From assembly GCA_963815645.1 (NCBI GenBank), contig CAWFHL010000002.1, positions 186,001 to 250,000 on the forward strand: a stretch of 64,000 bases of DNA. The letters are read 5' to 3'. The notes under the pieces are model-generated. The model was not told the origin of the DNA, did not search any database, and worked only from the letters and a program-made list of their open reading frames with translations. Positions 44,186 through 52,918 of this stretch are shown piece after piece. This DNA comes from JBBRHQ01 sp963815645. Lineage in GTDB: Bacteria; Actinomycetota; Thermoleophilia; Solirubrobacterales; 70-9. Position 1 is the first letter of the stretch, and every line of letters begins with the position of its first letter. The translations under genes were made by a program, and so were the position numbers.

Positions 44186-45103
44186 CTAGCGGCTCGCCAG
44201 CAGGACGCCGAGGTCGGGAAACCCGAGGCGCCGCTTGGTGGCGGCGGTCAGGTCGTAGTCGCGGCCGGCGACGTAGGGGCCGCGATCGATCACCGGCACG
44301 GTGACGCTGCGGCCGTGATAGCGCAGGGTCACCTTGGTGCCGCAGGGGAGGGTCTTGTGGGCGACCCCCATGGTCCCCGGAGCGAGACTGCCCCCGCAGG
44401 CCAACGCGCCGCCGTAGAGGCCGGGTCCGTAGTAGGAGGCCACGGCGTGGCGGAAGACGGTGATCCGCCGAGAGACGCTGTGGCTGCGCTTCGCGAGGCG
44501 ATTGCGCCCGACGTAGGTCCGCAGCCGGTAGGTGCCCGTGCTTCGCGGCCTCCAGCGCAGCCGGTAGGTGCCCCGGCGGCTGGTCGCGTCCCGAGCGAGG
44601 TCGCCCTGGGGACCGCGGATCACCACCTTGACGGGGCGGCGCCCGCCCGGCCGGACCCGGCCGCGCAGCCGAACTGCCTCGCTGCTCAGCAGGTTGTGAT
44701 CACCGATGTGGAACGAAGCCCGCGAGCGGACCCTGATCCGGTTCGGCGGCGAGGGTTGTCCGATCCCCGGAACCGCGCGGAAGGCACCATTGATCCTGGC
44801 CCGGACGCTGGTCCCGTAGTTGCCGGCGGGATTGGAATGCACTTTGCGCTTCGGCCTCCAGCGCAGGCTCCCGGCCCGGCGAAACTCGATGCCGACGCCG
44901 ACTCGCCGCTCGGTTGACGCCGTCTTTCCCCGCAGGGCAAGGCGCTCGCCGTAGGCGAGGGTGCGCGCCGAGGTCGAGAACCGGGCCGACTGGGAGGAGT
45001 CGGTGGCGGCGGAGGCGATTGCAATTGAGGTTGTGGCGGACGCGGCGACCAGCAGGAAAAGCCCGGCCGCGGCACGCCGGTGCCGGCGACGGATTCGTCG
45101 CAT
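44186..45103 (-). CDS. Secreted RlpA-like double-psi beta-barrel protein
   Basis: 305 aa. A signal peptide (AAAGLFLLVAASATTSIAIA) leads to two Arg-rich Ig-like/beta repeats (residues about 40-215) and a C-terminal RlpA-like DPBB domain: ASYYGPGLYGGALACGGSLA, LPCGTKVTLRYHGRSVTVPV and the catalytic-type IDRGPYVAGRDYDLT. RlpA-like barrels cleave or bind naked glycan strands of peptidoglycan. The N-terminal repeats probably bind the cell wall. Confidence 0.87.
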   Translation of the reverse strand: MRRIRRRHRRAAAGLFLLVAASATTSIAIASAATDSSQSARFSTSARTLAYGERLALRGKTASTERRVGVGIEFRRAGSLRWRPKRKVHSNPAGNYGTSVRARINGAFRAVPGIGQPSPPNRIRVRSRASFHIGDHNLLSSEAVRLRGRVRPGGRRPVKVVIRGPQGDLARDATSRRGTYRLRWRPRSTGTYRLRTYVGRNRLAKRSHSVSRRITVFRHAVASYYGPGLYGGALACGGSLAPGTMGVAHKTLPCGTKVTLRYHGRSVTVPVIDRGPYVAGRDYDLTAATKRRLGFPDLGVLLASR

Positions 45104-45299
45104 GGTTGGATCACTCGCTTTCTCAGCTGCCTGCGGAGTTAGCTGACGGGCTCGTGGGTGCCGGCACGGCGCCGGCTCACCCCTAAGGGCGGATCACCGC
45201 CCCATTCGCCCCTGCCACCCGACCGAGGTCGAGGTGACGATTGGGTCCCCCGCTCGCCCCGCGCTCGCGGGACGACTCGGCAGATCGTTTTCGTACGTA

Positions 45300-45313
45300 T
45301 GTTCGATCGAACA
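45300..45313. promoter_or_regulatory. Perfect palindrome TGTTCGATCGAACA
   Basis: Self-complementary 14-mer, probable operator. It reads GTTCG...CGAAC, the reverse order of the actinobacterial LexA box (CGAAC...GTTCG). Confidence 0.4.
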
Positions 45314-45337
45314 CGGTAAGCGGCGCCGCGATGCCCC

Positions 45338-45357
45338 TGTGTGAGCGCCATCACACA
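45338..45357. promoter_or_regulatory. CRP/GlxR-type site TGTGTGA-N6-TCACACA
   Basis: Contains a perfect TGTGA-N6-TCACA core, the consensus of cAMP-CRP/GlxR regulators. It is 92 bp before the wax ester synthase start, so carbon-source control of storage lipid is possible. Confidence 0.6.
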
Positions 45358-45381
45358 GCCGGCGCCTTGCGAGGGGCGCCC

Positions 45382-45403
45382 AAACGGCTTGACGAAGCCG
45401 TTT
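45382..45403 (+). promoter_or_regulatory. Hairpin AAACGGCTT-GACG-AAGCCGTTT
   Basis: Perfect 9-bp arms, with the last arm ending in TTTT, 45 bp before the wax ester synthase start. It could be an attenuator or operator. Confidence 0.45.
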
Positions 45404-45448
45404 TCGCGGGGCTCTTGCACCAGGGCGTCGTTGTGAGAAGATCCTCCC

Positions 45449-46900
45449 GTGAGCGAGGATCGCCTCACCGGGCTGGATTCATCCTTCCTGCACATGGAGC
45501 GCGAGGGCGCCCACATGCACGTCGCCTCGACGATCATCATGGCGGGGCCCGCGCCCGACCATGAGGAGCTTCGCGACCACATCGCATCGCGCCTGCACCT
45601 CGTGCCCCGCTTCCGCCAGAAGCTCCGATTCGTTCCGCTCGGTCAGGGTCGCCCGGTCTGGGTCGACGACCCCCACCTCAACCTCGATTACCACATTCGC
45701 CAGACCGCCCTGCCGCCTCCGGGCAGCGAGGAGCAGCTCCGCAACCTGGCGGCGCGGATCTTCTCCCAGCAGCTCGACCGCTCCAAGCCGCTCTGGGAGA
45801 TGTGGCTCGCCGAAGGGCTGGAGGAAGGCCGCTTCGCGATCATTACCAAGAGCCACCACGCCCTTGTCGACGGTGTCTCCGGAGTCGACATAACCCACGT
45901 TCTCTTCGACACCGCCCGCCAGCCGGAGACCCCGCCCGCGCCCGGACCGGAGTGGCTGCCCCGCCCCGAGCCGACCGGCGCCAAGCTGCTCGGCGACGCC
46001 CTGCTCGAGCGGGCGACCAGCCCGGCCGAGATCGTCCGTGGAGCACGCGCCGCGATCCGCGGCCCCCGCCAAATTGCTTCGCAGGTTCTCGGCGGCGCCG
46101 GCGCCGCCGGCAAGATGATCGGCGCAGGGCTCTCCGCCCCGCCATCGCCCTTCAATGTCGACATCGGGCCTCATCGGCGCTTTTCCTTCGCTCGCGCCGA
46201 CATTGACGAGTTCAAGCGGATCAAGAACGAGCACGGTGGCACCGTCAACGACGTCGTGCTCTCCGCCGTGACCGGGGCGCTGGGCAACTATCTGCGAGCC
46301 AGGGGTCACGACACCAGCGAGCTGGAGATGAGGGCAATGGTCCCGGTCAGCGTCCGCGCGCAGGACGAGCACGGTGCCCTTGGCAACCGGGTCGCAGCGA
46401 TGATGGCGCCGCTGCCGGTCTGGTGCGAGGACCCGGTCGAGCGGTTGCACCTGATCACCGCCTCGATGGGCGACCTGAAGTCCTCCGGCCAGGCGGTCGG
46501 AGCCCAGATTCTCACCCAGATGACCGATTTCGCTCCCCCGACGATCGCCGCCCAGGCAGCCCGGCTGACCCCGCGCCAGCGGTTCTTCAATCTGGTCGTC
46601 ACCAACGTCCCCGGGCCGCAGATCGCTCTCTACTTGCTGGGACGCGAGATGGAGGCGATCTTCCCGATGGTCCCGCTGGCTCAGCGCCAGGCGCTCTGCG
46701 TCGGGATCATGTCCTATAACGGCCAGATCAACTTCGGCCTGATCGGGGATTACGACGCGATGGCCGACCTCGACGCATTCGGGCTCGACCTCGAGGCGGC
46801 GATCGCCGAGATCTCGGCGGCGACCCCGAAGGCGAAGGGACGCAAGGTCAAGCCGAGGCGGAAGGGCGCTTCGAAGAAGCCGGCGGCGGCGACCGGCTGA
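45449..46900 (+). CDS. Wax ester synthase/diacylglycerol acyltransferase (WS/DGAT)
   Basis: 483 aa. The condensation-like active site HHALVDG (His136, His137, Asp141, Gly142) lies in ITKSHHALVDGVSGVDITHV. The start DRLTGLDSSFLHMEREGAHMH, the PLWEMWLAEGL motif and the C-terminal NVPGPQ block fit bifunctional bacterial WS/DGATs. It makes wax esters or triacylglycerol from acyl-CoA at the membrane or lipid droplets. GTG start with a weak GAGAAG site. The C-terminus ends in a basic Lys/Arg tail. Confidence 0.93.
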   Translation: MSEDRLTGLDSSFLHMEREGAHMHVASTIIMAGPAPDHEELRDHIASRLHLVPRFRQKLRFVPLGQGRPVWVDDPHLNLDYHIRQTALPPPGSEEQLRNLAARIFSQQLDRSKPLWEMWLAEGLEEGRFAIITKSHHALVDGVSGVDITHVLFDTARQPETPPAPGPEWLPRPEPTGAKLLGDALLERATSPAEIVRGARAAIRGPRQIASQVLGGAGAAGKMIGAGLSAPPSPFNVDIGPHRRFSFARADIDEFKRIKNEHGGTVNDVVLSAVTGALGNYLRARGHDTSELEMRAMVPVSVRAQDEHGALGNRVAAMMAPLPVWCEDPVERLHLITASMGDLKSSGQAVGAQILTQMTDFAPPTIAAQAARLTPRQRFFNLVVTNVPGPQIALYLLGREMEAIFPMVPLAQRQALCVGIMSYNGQINFGLIGDYDAMADLDAFGLDLEAAIAEISAATPKAKGRKVKPRRKGASKKPAAATG

Positions 46901-46964
46901 TCCGGTCGGCGGTCAGCGGCCGCGCGACGAGTCATCCGCCCTCGCTGCGATCCTGCGGCGCTCG

Positions 46965-47690
46965 ATGCAGCGGGTGACGAGGCGGCTACGAGTCGGCGAT
47001 TGTGAGGTCGAGCTGCGGGTCCGGCGCTCGCCCCGAGCGCGGCGGGCGCGGATCCGGGTGGGGCCGGGGACGCCCGCGGAGGTGGTCGTCCCGGAGCGGA
47101 TGAGCCTGCGAGAGGTTGACCGGGTGATCCGCGAGCACCGGGGCTGGATCGCAGAGAAGGTCGCCTGGGCACGGGAGGAGGCGGAGCGCGCCCCGGTACT
47201 CGGCCTCGACCGGCCGGGCGTCGTCTGGCTGGCGGGGAGCCCTGTCGAGGTCGAGCTGCGCGGCGGTGGGCGTGCTGTCGCCCGGCTCCGCGAGGGCCGG
47301 CTGCTCGTCGGCGGCCCGGCCGAGGCGGCGAGCGCCGCGATCGGCCGCTGGTACCGGCGAGAAGCGCGGCAGCGCCTCTCGCGGGTGACAGCTTGCGAGG
47401 CGGAGGCGCTCGGGGTGCGACCGGCAAAGATCTCGATCCGCGACCCGCGAACCCGCTGGGGCTCCTGCACCACCGCCGGAGCGATCTCATACTCGTGGCG
47501 GCTGGTGATCTGCCCGCTCTCCGTGCTCGACTACGTCGTCGTCCACGAGCTGTGCCACCTGCAAATCCACGACCATTCGAAGGCGTTCTGGGAGCTGCTC
47601 TCGAAGGCCCGCCCCCGGTGGGCCGAGCAGGCGGAGTGGCTTCGTCGCCACGCCCTCGAGATCGGCTCCTATGCTCCCCGGCCGTGCTGA
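46965..47690 (+). CDS. YgjP/SprT-like zinc metallopeptidase (DUF45)
   Basis: 241 aa. The family core is in the second half: RTRWGSCTTAGAISYSWRLV, then VVVHELCHLQIHDHSKAFWE with the HELCH zinc site. The first half is an Arg-rich beta domain. Members are probable zinc peptidases of unknown substrate. The start ATG is the first family-like residue; the following GNAT gene overlaps the stop by 7 nt. Confidence 0.88.
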   Translation: MQRVTRRLRVGDCEVELRVRRSPRARRARIRVGPGTPAEVVVPERMSLREVDRVIREHRGWIAEKVAWAREEAERAPVLGLDRPGVVWLAGSPVEVELRGGGRAVARLREGRLLVGGPAEAASAAIGRWYRREARQRLSRVTACEAEALGVRPAKISIRDPRTRWGSCTTAGAISYSWRLVICPLSVLDYVVVHELCHLQIHDHSKAFWELLSKARPRWAEQAEWLRRHALEIGSYAPRPC

Positions 47691-48172
47691 TCCGACGAGC
47701 CACCACCGCCGACGCCGGCCCGATCGCCGCGATCTACGCCGCTGGAGTAGCGGAGGGGTCCGCGACCTTTCAGGTGGACCCGCTGGAGGCCTCCGCGTTC
47801 GAGGGAAGGATTCACGCCGGGGACCTCTTCCTGGTCGCCGAGGAGGAGGGCATCGTGCTCGGCGTCGCATGGGTCAGCGACTACGACCCGGTCCATGACT
47901 ACTACGCAGGGGTCGGGGAGTCGACGCTCTACGTCGGGCCGGGCTCCCGCCGCAGGGGAGCGGGGCGGGCGCTGCTAGAGGCGCTCGGGGCAGGAGCGAG
48001 AGATGCGGGGCGCCACAAGCTGGTGGCGAAGATCTTCGCCACCAACCAGCCGAGCCTGGAGCTCTTCCGGGCGAGCGGATATCGCCAGGTCGGAACCCAT
48101 CACCGCCACGGAGAGCTTCGCGGCGAATGGATCGACGTGATCGTGGTCGAGCGCCGGCTGAGCGGCGGCTAG
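47684..48172 (+). CDS. GNAT N-acetyltransferase (phosphinothricin acetyltransferase-like)
   Basis: 162 aa with the GNAT fold: LIRRATTADAGPIAAIYAAG at the start, ESTLYVGPGSRRRGAGRALL (acetyl-CoA loop RRRGAGR), and the late KLVAKIFATNQPSLELFRAS. The pattern of the first and last motifs fits the phosphinothricin/methionine sulfoximine acetyltransferase subgroup; the substrate is unproven. The GTG overlaps the metallopeptidase stop. It ends 4 bp into the convergent peptidase gene. Confidence 0.88.
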   Translation: MLIRRATTADAGPIAAIYAAGVAEGSATFQVDPLEASAFEGRIHAGDLFLVAEEEGIVLGVAWVSDYDPVHDYYAGVGESTLYVGPGSRRRGAGRALLEALGAGARDAGRHKLVAKIFATNQPSLELFRASGYRQVGTHHRHGELRGEWIDVIVVERRLSGG

Positions 48173-49701
48173 CGGCGTCGCCAGCGGATCAGCCTGGCGC
48201 GCACCGCCACCCGGTCGCCGTTGCCCGTATAGCGCCAGTCCGTCAAGCCGAAGCCGTTGACCTTGGCGTCGGCGTTGACCAGGACCACGGTGATCCGGTT
48301 GAACCGCCCCGGGCGGGCGATCCTCACCCTCATCTTTCCTCGGCGCCGCTTCAGCGCCAGATCCGAGACAACCGTCCCGTCTGCCTGACCCCCGATTCGG
48401 CCGACCACGGCGAGCCCCGTCGCGACCCCGCGCTTGCCGACGGCGTCGACCTGAAGGCTCCTGGCACTGGCAGGCTTGACCCGCAGCAGCCGGTAGGTCG
48501 TGTGATCGAGGACCCGGTAGCGGGTGGCGCCGTTGGTCGGCAGGCTCCCCTGGCGCTTGACGTCCGGGTAGAGGTCGCCGTCCGGGAAGGCCGTGGCGGT
48601 CCGCCACTCGGCCAGATCCCGGGCAAAGCGAACGAAGTCGAGAGTGAAGTCGGGGCCGTCCGCGGCGCGGATCGCAGCGCCGTAGGAGCGAATCGCGAAA
48701 TCGCTGCCCGGCTGCGCCCAGGCCGATCGCACAATCGAGGGGCCGTAGCGCTTGGCCAGCCAATGATTCCAGACCGCCGAGCCGTACTCCTTGATGCTGC
48801 TGCGGGTGATCGGGACCTTGACCCGCTCGTTCCAGCGACCCAGGTAGCGGAGGTAGTCGTTGACCGAGTCATAGACCCGGTCCTCCATCCACACCGCCGT
48901 CGCTTCCATGAACCAGGTGTCCTGGAAGCTGTCATAGGAGAACTGCAGCACGTGGTTGTACTCGTGGGCGAGGGTCACCTCGAGGTCGGTGAGCGGCGTC
49001 GTGCCCGGGTACTGGGAGGGCGAGAAGTCGTTGTCCAGGACCAGATACGAGTAGCGCCGACGACCGACTTGGCCGGGGTCCGAGTTGGCGTATCCGAACA
49101 GGCCGGAGTTGCCGACGTCGGCGAGGTAGATGTCGGTCTTCGAGCTTCCGCCGAGGGTCCCGTCGGGCTTTGGGACCCGCCAGCCGAGGTCGTCGTTCTC
49201 GACCGCGTAGACCTGCTCCGCAGCAACCTCGACCTCGTCGACGTAGTCCGGGACGCCGTTGGCCGGAGCCAGGTCGGTGAGATCGGGGGCGTCGCCAAAG
49301 CCGGGCTGGCCGATCCAGTGGATGCAGAAATGGGTGCTGCAATCCGAGGCCAGGTAGGGCAGGGAGTCAGGGGGATAGGACTGTCCGTCCGGATCGGGGT
49401 CGTCAGTGGGCCGCGCCAGGAGCCCCCGCACGGCGCGCCGCTGGGCCGGCGGGAGCGCCGGCATCGCCCGTGCCAGTCGGATCAGGATGAGGGTGAGGTC
49501 GCGGCGCGGCGTCGACACTGCAGAGGCGCGCGCGCCGAACCGGTGGGCCGGGCTGAGCATCTCGGTGGCCTGCCGGATCAGCCGGGCGCTGGTCTCGGGG
49601 GAGATTCGCGGCGATCCCTGCGCCGAAGTCGAGGCGAGCCCCAACCCAACGGTCGATGCCGCCAGCGCGAGCAGGATGAGTTTCGGCCGGCGGATGCGCA
49701 T
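48169..49701 (-). CDS. Secreted HExxH metallopeptidase-like protein
   Basis: 510 aa with a signal peptide (LILLALAASTVGLGLASTSA). A zinc site HExxH appears as TLAHEYNHVLQFSYDSFQDT (about residue 265), followed by a second acidic motif FMEATAVWMEDRVYD. A region near residue 130 has ANGVPDYVDEVEVAAEQVYA, shared with MXAN_6640-type putative metalloproteases. A C-terminal beta domain is likely. I use the ATG at 49701, since upstream codons overlap nadE and lack a signal. The protease substrate is unknown. Confidence 0.85.
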   Translation of the reverse strand: MRIRRPKLILLALAASTVGLGLASTSAQGSPRISPETSARLIRQATEMLSPAHRFGARASAVSTPRRDLTLILIRLARAMPALPPAQRRAVRGLLARPTDDPDPDGQSYPPDSLPYLASDCSTHFCIHWIGQPGFGDAPDLTDLAPANGVPDYVDEVEVAAEQVYAVENDDLGWRVPKPDGTLGGSSKTDIYLADVGNSGLFGYANSDPGQVGRRRYSYLVLDNDFSPSQYPGTTPLTDLEVTLAHEYNHVLQFSYDSFQDTWFMEATAVWMEDRVYDSVNDYLRYLGRWNERVKVPITRSSIKEYGSAVWNHWLAKRYGPSIVRSAWAQPGSDFAIRSYGAAIRAADGPDFTLDFVRFARDLAEWRTATAFPDGDLYPDVKRQGSLPTNGATRYRVLDHTTYRLLRVKPASARSLQVDAVGKRGVATGLAVVGRIGGQADGTVVSDLALKRRRGKMRVRIARPGRFNRITVVLVNADAKVNGFGLTDWRYTGNGDRVAVRARLIRWRRR

Positions 49702-49746
49702 CGCAGAGGTATAACCCGCCCGGGTCCGGGCGGTTGCGGGTGACGA

Positions 49747-49752
49747 TAGCGT
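49747..49752 (+). promoter_or_regulatory. -10-like hexamer TAGCGT before nadE
   Basis: Gap of 7 nt to the ATG at 49760. Confidence 0.45.
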
Positions 49753-49759
49753 CCAGGCG

Positions 49760-51448
49760 ATGAACCCTGCTAGCTCCGGACTGAGCCTGGCGCTCGCCCA
49801 GATCAACCCGACCGTGGGCGACATCGACGGCAACGCGGCGAAGATCTCCGAGTGGATCGGCGTTGCCCGCGAACGGGACGCCGACCTGGTGGTCTTCCCC
49901 GAGCTCTGCCTGCCGGGATATCCGGCCGAGGATCTCTACCTGAAGCGCCACTTCGTCGAGGCAAACATGCGGGTGCTGGGGGAGCTCGCCGCCGTCTGCG
50001 AGGGGATCGTCGCCCTGGTCGGGTTCGCCGAGCCTCTCCCGCTCGGCCCAGCCGGGCGCCGCGTCTCCAACTCGCTCGGTGTCCTCGCCGACGGAAGGCT
50101 CCAGCTCACCTACCGCAAGAACCGCCTGCCCAATTACGCCGTCTTCGATGAGCAACGCTATTTCGAGCCGGGGTCCGAGCCGGCGGTGATCGAGGTCTCG
50201 GGGGTGGCCACCGGGCTGACGATCTGCGAGGACTGTTGGGTGGAGGGTCCGCCTGCCTCGCTGGAGGCGGAGGCCGGCGCGGCGTTGATCGTCAACCCCT
50301 CCGGCTCGCCGTATCACCGCGGCAAGGGACGCGAGCGGCTCGAGATGTTCGGCGCCCGCGCCAGTACCTACGCCGCTCACTTCGCCTTCGCCAACCTGGT
50401 CGGCGGCCAGGATGAGCTCGTCTTCGACGGCGACAGCCTGGTTTTCGCCCCGGACGGCTCGATCCTCGCCCGGGCGGCGCAGTTCGAGGAGGAGTTGCTC
50501 CTCTGCCGCATTCCGAGCGGCGAGGGCGCGCGGATCGCCCCCTCGCTCCCGGACCTCGACGAGGTCTACGCGGCGCTCGTCCTCGGCCTGCGGGACTACG
50601 TCGGCAAGAACGGCTTCCGGCACGTCGGCATCGGGCTCTCCGGCGGGATCGACTCCGCCCTGGTGGCGCTGATCGCCTCCGACGCTGTTGGCGCCGCCAA
50701 CGTCAGCTGCGTGGTGATGCCCTCTCCCCACTCCAGCGCGGAAACCCAGGAAGACGCCCGGGCGATCGCGGCAAATCTCGGGGCGGAGATGATCGAGATC
50801 CCGATCGAGCCGATGATGGCCGGCTACGAAGCGGCGTTGCGCGAGCCATTCGGCGCGACCGCCCCGCCGGAGGCGGTCGAGAGCCTGCCGCGGGATCCGG
50901 CCCGGCCATCCGAGCCCGACCTCGCCGCCGAGAACATCCAGGCGCGGATCCGGGGCAACCTGATGATGGCGCTTTCGAACAAGCACGGCTGGCTCGTCCT
51001 CACCACAGGCAACAAGAGCGAGATGTCGGTCGGCTACGCGACCCTCTATGGGGATATGGCCGGAGGCTTCGCGGTGATCAAGGACGTCCCCAAGACGCTG
51101 GTATACGAGCTGGTGGCGCTCCGCAATGAGCGGGCCTGCCGCGAGCTGGTTCCCCGCTCGGTGATCGAGCGGGCTCCCTCGGCGGAGCTGCGGCCCGGGC
51201 AGCTCGACGAGGACTCACTCCCTCCCTACGAGGTGCTCGATCGAATCCTCGAGGCGTATGTCGAGCGCGACCAGGGCAGCGAGGAGATGATCGGCGCGGG
51301 GTTGACCGGGGAGGTGGTGGAGGAGGTGATCCGCATGGTCGATCGCTCCGAGTACAAGCGGCGCCAGGCACCGCCAGGGATCAGGATCACACCGAAGGCG
51401 TTCGGGCGGGACAGGCGCCTGCCGATCACCAACCGGTTCCGGGGCTGA
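49760..51448 (+). CDS. nadE: Glutamine-dependent NAD+ synthetase
   Basis: 562 aa, two domains. The N-terminal nitrilase-fold glutaminase has catalytic Glu48 (VVFPELCLPGYP), the Lys region TYRKNRLPNYAVFDEQRYF and the catalytic Cys in TICEDCW. The C-terminal ATP-pyrophosphatase domain has the P-loop GLSGGIDSALVALIA. It converts nicotinic acid adenine dinucleotide to NAD+ using glutamine ammonia, in the last step of NAD synthesis. Nothing is missing. Confidence 0.95.
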   Translation: MNPASSGLSLALAQINPTVGDIDGNAAKISEWIGVARERDADLVVFPELCLPGYPAEDLYLKRHFVEANMRVLGELAAVCEGIVALVGFAEPLPLGPAGRRVSNSLGVLADGRLQLTYRKNRLPNYAVFDEQRYFEPGSEPAVIEVSGVATGLTICEDCWVEGPPASLEAEAGAALIVNPSGSPYHRGKGRERLEMFGARASTYAAHFAFANLVGGQDELVFDGDSLVFAPDGSILARAAQFEEELLLCRIPSGEGARIAPSLPDLDEVYAALVLGLRDYVGKNGFRHVGIGLSGGIDSALVALIASDAVGAANVSCVVMPSPHSSAETQEDARAIAANLGAEMIEIPIEPMMAGYEAALREPFGATAPPEAVESLPRDPARPSEPDLAAENIQARIRGNLMMALSNKHGWLVLTTGNKSEMSVGYATLYGDMAGGFAVIKDVPKTLVYELVALRNERACRELVPRSVIERAPSAELRPGQLDEDSLPPYEVLDRILEAYVERDQGSEEMIGAGLTGEVVEEVIRMVDRSEYKRRQAPPGIRITPKAFGRDRRLPITNRFRG

Positions 51449-51452
51449 GCGC

Positions 51453-51848
51453 TCAGTCCGGGAGTGGGCGCACGACGACCGTCATCCGGGCCAGCGCGCA
51501 GAGCTTGCCCGCGGCGTTGTGGACCTCTGCGTCCCAGACCCAGGTGGTTCGACCCCGGTGGCGGGCCCGGGCCTCGACCTCGACATGGCCCTCGGTCGTC
51601 GGGCGCAGGAAGGTGATCTCGATCGACTGACCCATCGCCATCATCCCCTGGGCGAGGACGGCGAGCGCCGTCGCGCGGGAGCAGAGGCTTTCGACCAGGG
51701 CGGAGATCACGCCTCCGTGGAGCAACCCGACCGGCTGGCGCAAGTCGTCTCGCATCCGGATCCTGGCCCGGGCGTGGTCGGGGTCATCGTCGAGCCACTC
51801 GGTGCCGATCAGCTCGTCGAAGGGGGAGGCGACATCGATCTCCGACAT
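51453..51848 (-). CDS. PaaI-family hotdog thioesterase
   Basis: 131 aa single hotdog domain. The active-site motif region QPVGLLHGGVISALVESLCS (HGG-x3-AxxE) and GQSIEITFLRPTTEGHVEVE fit the PaaI-like thioesterases, which release aromatic or acyl groups from CoA. Two possible starts: ATG at 51848 (used, with a -10-like hexamer upstream), or a longer frame at 51866 adding MFRLPS. It converges on nadE with a 4-bp gap. Confidence 0.86.
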   Translation of the reverse strand: MSEIDVASPFDELIGTEWLDDDPDHARARIRMRDDLRQPVGLLHGGVISALVESLCSRATALAVLAQGMMAMGQSIEITFLRPTTEGHVEVEARARHRGRTTWVWDAEVHNAAGKLCALARMTVVVRPLPD

Positions 51849-51855
51849 CGAAGGC

Positions 51856-51861
51856 AGCCTA
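51856..51861 (-). promoter_or_regulatory. -10-like hexamer TAGGCT before the thioesterase gene
   Basis: Gap of 7 nt to the ATG at 51848. Confidence 0.45.
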
Positions 51862-51883
51862 AACACCCGCGAACCGGAATGCG

Positions 51884-51889
51884 TAGGCT
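51884..51889 (+). promoter_or_regulatory. -10-like hexamer TAGGCT before the HTH membrane regulator
   Basis: Gap of 8 nt to the GTG at 51898; the two divergent TAGGCT hexamers are 22 bp apart. Confidence 0.45.
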
Positions 51890-51897
51890 GTCCGGCC

Positions 51898-52914
51898 GTG
51901 GCTTTGAGCGACGAGCAGAGAGTGATGCTTCAGCTGTTGCTGGAGCGCCGGCAGAGCTACGAGGACATCGCCTCGCTGCTCGGCGTCGGCGTCGACGAGG
52001 TCCGCGCCCGTGCCCACGCGGCCCTCGCCGAGGTCGCCGGGGAGGATCCCGACCGCGAGGTCGCGCTGAGTGACTACCTGCTCGGCCAGGCTGATCCGAT
52101 CGGCCGCGCCGACGTCGTCCGCCACCTCGCCACCGATGCGTCCGCGAACGAACTCGCCTCGAAGCTTGAGGCGAAGCTGCGCTTGCTCGCCCCGGGCGCA
52201 CAGCTTCCCGACCTCCCCGAGGAGAGGGCCCCGCGGCGGGCGCGCTCCTCAGCAGCGCCCGCCGCCGGCCCGGCGGAGGGCCAGGCCTCGCGCGCTCCCG
52301 GTTCGATCAGCCGGCGGCAGCGGCGGCTGATCGGCGCCCTGCTGGCCGGATTGGCGGTGATCGTGGCGGTGGCGCTGATCGCCGGCGGCGCCTTCGACGG
52401 AGGCGGCTCGGATTCGAACGCGGCGACCACGGCCTCCGGCACGACCACGGCGAGCGGCGACCAGGTGACCAAAGCCGTCCTCCGCCCCCTCGGGGGCTCC
52501 CAGGGCAAGGGCATAGCTCTCTTCGCGCGGGTCAAGCGGGTCCCGGTGATCCAGGTGTCGGCGATCGGCCTCGACCCGCTGGCCAAGGGCCAGACCTACT
52601 ACGTATGGCTGTACAAGTCGAACAAGCTGGCGCTTCGGGTCGGTGGCTTCGTGGTCGACTCCAAGGGTCGCGCCGTGACCCAGCTGCAGGTCCCCGCCGA
52701 GGCGGTTGCGCTGGTCGCCAACGGGACCTTCAAGACGATCGACGTCAGCCTGACTACCGACGCCGATTACCGGGCCGCGCTCGCCACGGCCCGCGAGCAG
52801 AAGACCCTTCCCGCGCTGACCGGAACCAGCGTGATGCGGGGAGACATCACCGGTCCCCTGGTCGGCGCGGTGCCCGCCGGCAAGTCCGGGTCCGGCGGCC
52901 GGCAGGGCGGCTAA
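51898..52914 (+). CDS. Sigma4-like HTH plus transmembrane and RskA-like extracellular domain
   Basis: 338 aa. The N-terminus (about 5-45) is a sigma-70 region-4-like HTH: LSDEQRVMLQLLLERRQSYE, then DIASLLGVGVDEVRARAHAA. After a Pro/Ala linker, one transmembrane helix (about residues 143-163, LLAGLAVIVAVALIAGG) leads to an extracellular domain with KGQTYYVWLYKSNKLALRVG, as in the C-terminal part of RskA-type anti-sigma proteins. The parts together suggest a membrane-tethered regulator; the partner sigma factor is not nearby. GTG chosen from the domain start and the upstream hexamer. Confidence 0.75.
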   Translation: MALSDEQRVMLQLLLERRQSYEDIASLLGVGVDEVRARAHAALAEVAGEDPDREVALSDYLLGQADPIGRADVVRHLATDASANELASKLEAKLRLLAPGAQLPDLPEERAPRRARSSAAPAAGPAEGQASRAPGSISRRQRRLIGALLAGLAVIVAVALIAGGAFDGGGSDSNAATTASGTTTASGDQVTKAVLRPLGGSQGKGIALFARVKRVPVIQVSAIGLDPLAKGQTYYVWLYKSNKLALRVGGFVVDSKGRAVTQLQVPAEAVALVANGTFKTIDVSLTTDADYRAALATAREQKTLPALTGTSVMRGDITGPLVGAVPAGKSGSGGRQGG

Positions 52915-52918
52915 GCAT

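Larger units (their letters stand above)
45104..45448. other. 345-bp divergent regulatory region rich in palindromes
   Basis: It separates the RlpA-like gene (leftward) and the wax ester synthase gene (rightward). It holds no gene I can support. Within 104 bp (45300-45403) there are four inverted repeats: TGTTCGATCGAACA, TGTGTGA-N6-TCACACA, GGCGCC-N8-GGCGCC (45361-45380) and a 9-bp-arm hairpin at 45382. It looks like a multi-input promoter for the right-hand gene. Confidence 0.5.

Noticed and set aside
45300..45313. Palindrome as a LexA/SOS box.
   Set aside because: The half-sites are in reverse order (GTTCG then CGAAC) to the actinobacterial SOS box, and the adjacent genes are not SOS genes.
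49403..50986. Long leftward open frame over nadE.
   Set aside because: Antisense shadow of the NAD synthetase gene with Arg/Gly-rich nonsense composition.
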